Part shown: positions 12,847-13,483 of the stretch, piece after piece
Layout: every line of letters begins with the position of its first letter
Position numbering within the stretch: position 1 is the first letter of the stretch
Made by a program: the position numbers and the translations under genes
Origin: Candidatus Stahliibacteriota bacterium CG08_land_8_20_14_0_20_40_26
Lineage (GTDB): Bacteria; Hydrothermota; UBA3073
Assembly: GCA_002774315.1 (NCBI GenBank)
Contig: PEYP01000106.1
Coordinates: forward strand, 1 to 13,483
Direction of reading: 5' to 3'
DNA length: 13,483 bases
The notes under the pieces: generated by a model
Database searches by the model: none
What the model saw: the letters and a program-made list of their open reading frames with translations, nothing else
What the model was told of the DNA's origin: nothing

Positions 12847-12875
12847 TTGACATTGTAGAAAATATGATATATAAT
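12847..12875 (+). promoter_or_regulatory. Consensus promoter before a short reading frame
   Basis: TTGACA (12847-12852), 17-base spacer, TATAAT (12870-12875): all twelve consensus positions. The expected transcription start, about 12882, coincides with an ATG, so any translation from it would be leaderless. Confidence 0.7.
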
Positions 12876-12881
12876 AAAAAG

Positions 12882-13033
12882 ATGCGCGCTGTTTTTTTGG
12901 CCATAGTAATACCTTTGCTCTTGGCAGATTGTTGTGTCAAAAAAAGGGCAAAGATACCTCAACAAGGGTGAAAAACCTAATCGGCGGGATTTATTGCCTG
13001 GGAGAAGGCAGTAGGCGAGGTCATAAAAGGTTA
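12882..13033 (+). pseudogene. Probable remnant of a small secreted or lipoprotein gene
   Basis: From ATG 12882 the frame reads MRAVFLAIVIPLLLADCC, a hydrophobic signal-like start with Cys at 17-18, then VKKRAKIPQQG and a stop at 12969-12971 (29 residues). The -10 box ends six bases before the ATG and no ribosome binding site exists. At a run of seven A (12942-12948) a shift of one base joins it to another open frame, KGKDTSTRVKNLIGGIYCLGEG, which soon runs into AT-rich repeat sequence (from about 13030). This looks like the first part of a lipoprotein gene broken by an indel and truncated by repeats. The Asp before Cys17 does not fit a standard lipobox. A genuine 29-residue peptide is the alternative. 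Confidence 0.3.
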
Positions 13034-13122
13034 AAAATCAAAAATCAAAATGTTCACCCTATGGAATACAAAGGCTTATTCCACTGGGCAAGAAATGACA
13101 AATCAAAATTCAAAAAGTTCAA
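13034..13122. repeat. AT-rich intergenic repeat mosaic
   Basis: The stretch contains AATCAAAAATCAAAA-type short repeats (about 13034-13050) and AAATCAAAATTCAAAAA (about 13100-13116) on either side of a perfect 7-bp hairpin TGGAATA/TATTCCA (13062-13083). No gene is supported here. Confidence 0.45.
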
Positions 13123-13251
13123 CACGAATTGCACGAAAAATGCGAACTACACAAATAAATTTTATTCGTGACAATTTGTCTTATTCCTGCCTACCGCAGG
13201 CAGGCGTGGTATTTGTGTTCTCATAATCTTGTGTAATCTGTGCAATCCGTG
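13123..13251. repeat. Composite inverted repeat containing palindrome copy 3
   Basis: Outer arms CACGAATTGCACG (13123-13135) and TGTGCAATCCGTG (13239-13251) are inverted with two mismatches. Inside are ACAAAT/ATTTGT (13151-13156, 13174-13179) and the palindrome CCTGCCT-ACCGC-AGGCAGG (13186-13204, 7-bp perfect stem). The right end lies eight bases upstream of the OsmC ribosome binding site. Confidence 0.6.
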
Positions 13252-13269
13252 GCTAAATAGGAGGGTAGA

Positions 13270-13483
13270 GTGATTGAAACAAGGGTAAGATGGTTAGGTG
13301 GGATGGAGTTTGAGGGAGCCCTTGATTCGGAGTATCCTATTGTTATGGATACAAGTGCAAAGTTTGGGGGTAAGGGGAGAGGTCTCACTCCTATGCAACT
13401 TTTGCTCGTTGCACTTGGGGGATGCACGGGGATGGATGTGGTGTCCATTTTGGAGAAGATGGGCGTTGAGACTGATAGTTTTG
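13270..13483 (+). CDS. OsmC-family protein, N-terminal part
   Basis: 71 codons are visible and the gene runs off the window. The start GTG at 13270 is set by AGGAGG (13259-13264) five bases upstream and by an in-frame TAG at 13258-13260. The protein begins VIETRVRWLGGMEFEGALDS (first Val read as Met). It contains SAKFGGKGRGLTPMQLLLVA and then LGGCTGMDVVSILEKMG, the OsmC/Ohr fold helix with its reactive cysteine (Cys52); family members reduce organic or lipid hydroperoxides. The second conserved Cys would lie beyond the window end, so activity cannot be judged. This looks more like the broad YhfA-type OsmC group than Ohr. No clear promoter is seen; the upstream region is repeat sequence. Confidence 0.88.
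   Translation, partial: MIETRVRWLGGMEFEGALDSEYPIVMDTSAKFGGKGRGLTPMQLLLVALGGCTGMDVVSILEKMGVETDSF

Overview
The window looks like chromosome from an uncultivated, AT-leaning, Gram-negative (diderm) bacterium. An LptD-type lipopolysaccharide transporter and a TonB-dependent receptor indicate an outer membrane. The L2 C-terminal motif NPVDHPMGGGEGR has Met where most bacteria have a second His; from memory this resembles Bacteroidota/FCB-type L2. The abundant short palindromic and MITE-like intergenic repeats fit candidate phyla known mainly from metagenomes (WOR-3-like or Cloacimonadota-like lineages are possible). The placement is inference and weak.

Positions 1-4944 (minus strand) hold tuf followed by the start of the S10 ribosomal operon in standard order: rpsJ, rplC, rplD, rplW, rplB, rpsS, rplV, and the first 13 codons of rpsC. 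A consensus promoter (TTGACA-17-TATAAT) lies about 320 nt upstream of tuf, so the transcript has a long, structured leader. Several intergenic gaps in this operon contain hairpins, the strongest being an 11-bp perfect stem between rplC and rplD.

Positions 5355-9861 (minus strand) are a compact three-gene operon with its own promoter: a DUF58/VWA protein, a BatA-type membrane protein, and LptD. No MoxR ATPase accompanies it.

Positions 9939-12677 (plus strand) start at a divergent promoter. They encode a small Myb/SANT-like DNA-binding protein, then a compact cobalamin riboswitch with a clear terminator/antiterminator, then a 187-bp MITE-like inverted-repeat element, then a BtuB-like TonB-dependent receptor. 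The element lies between the riboswitch and the gene it should control and carries a promoter-like sequence of its own.

Positions 12678-13483 are mostly repeat mosaic. They hold a GTAGGGC/GCCCTAC element, a perfect-looking promoter in front of a short, probably decayed lipoprotein-like reading frame, a composite inverted repeat, and the start of an OsmC-family gene running off the end.

Three copies of one palindromic family (CCTGCCT...AGGCAGG or close variants) are present: between rplV and rpsC, just upstream of the small DNA-binding protein's ribosome binding site, and upstream of the OsmC gene.
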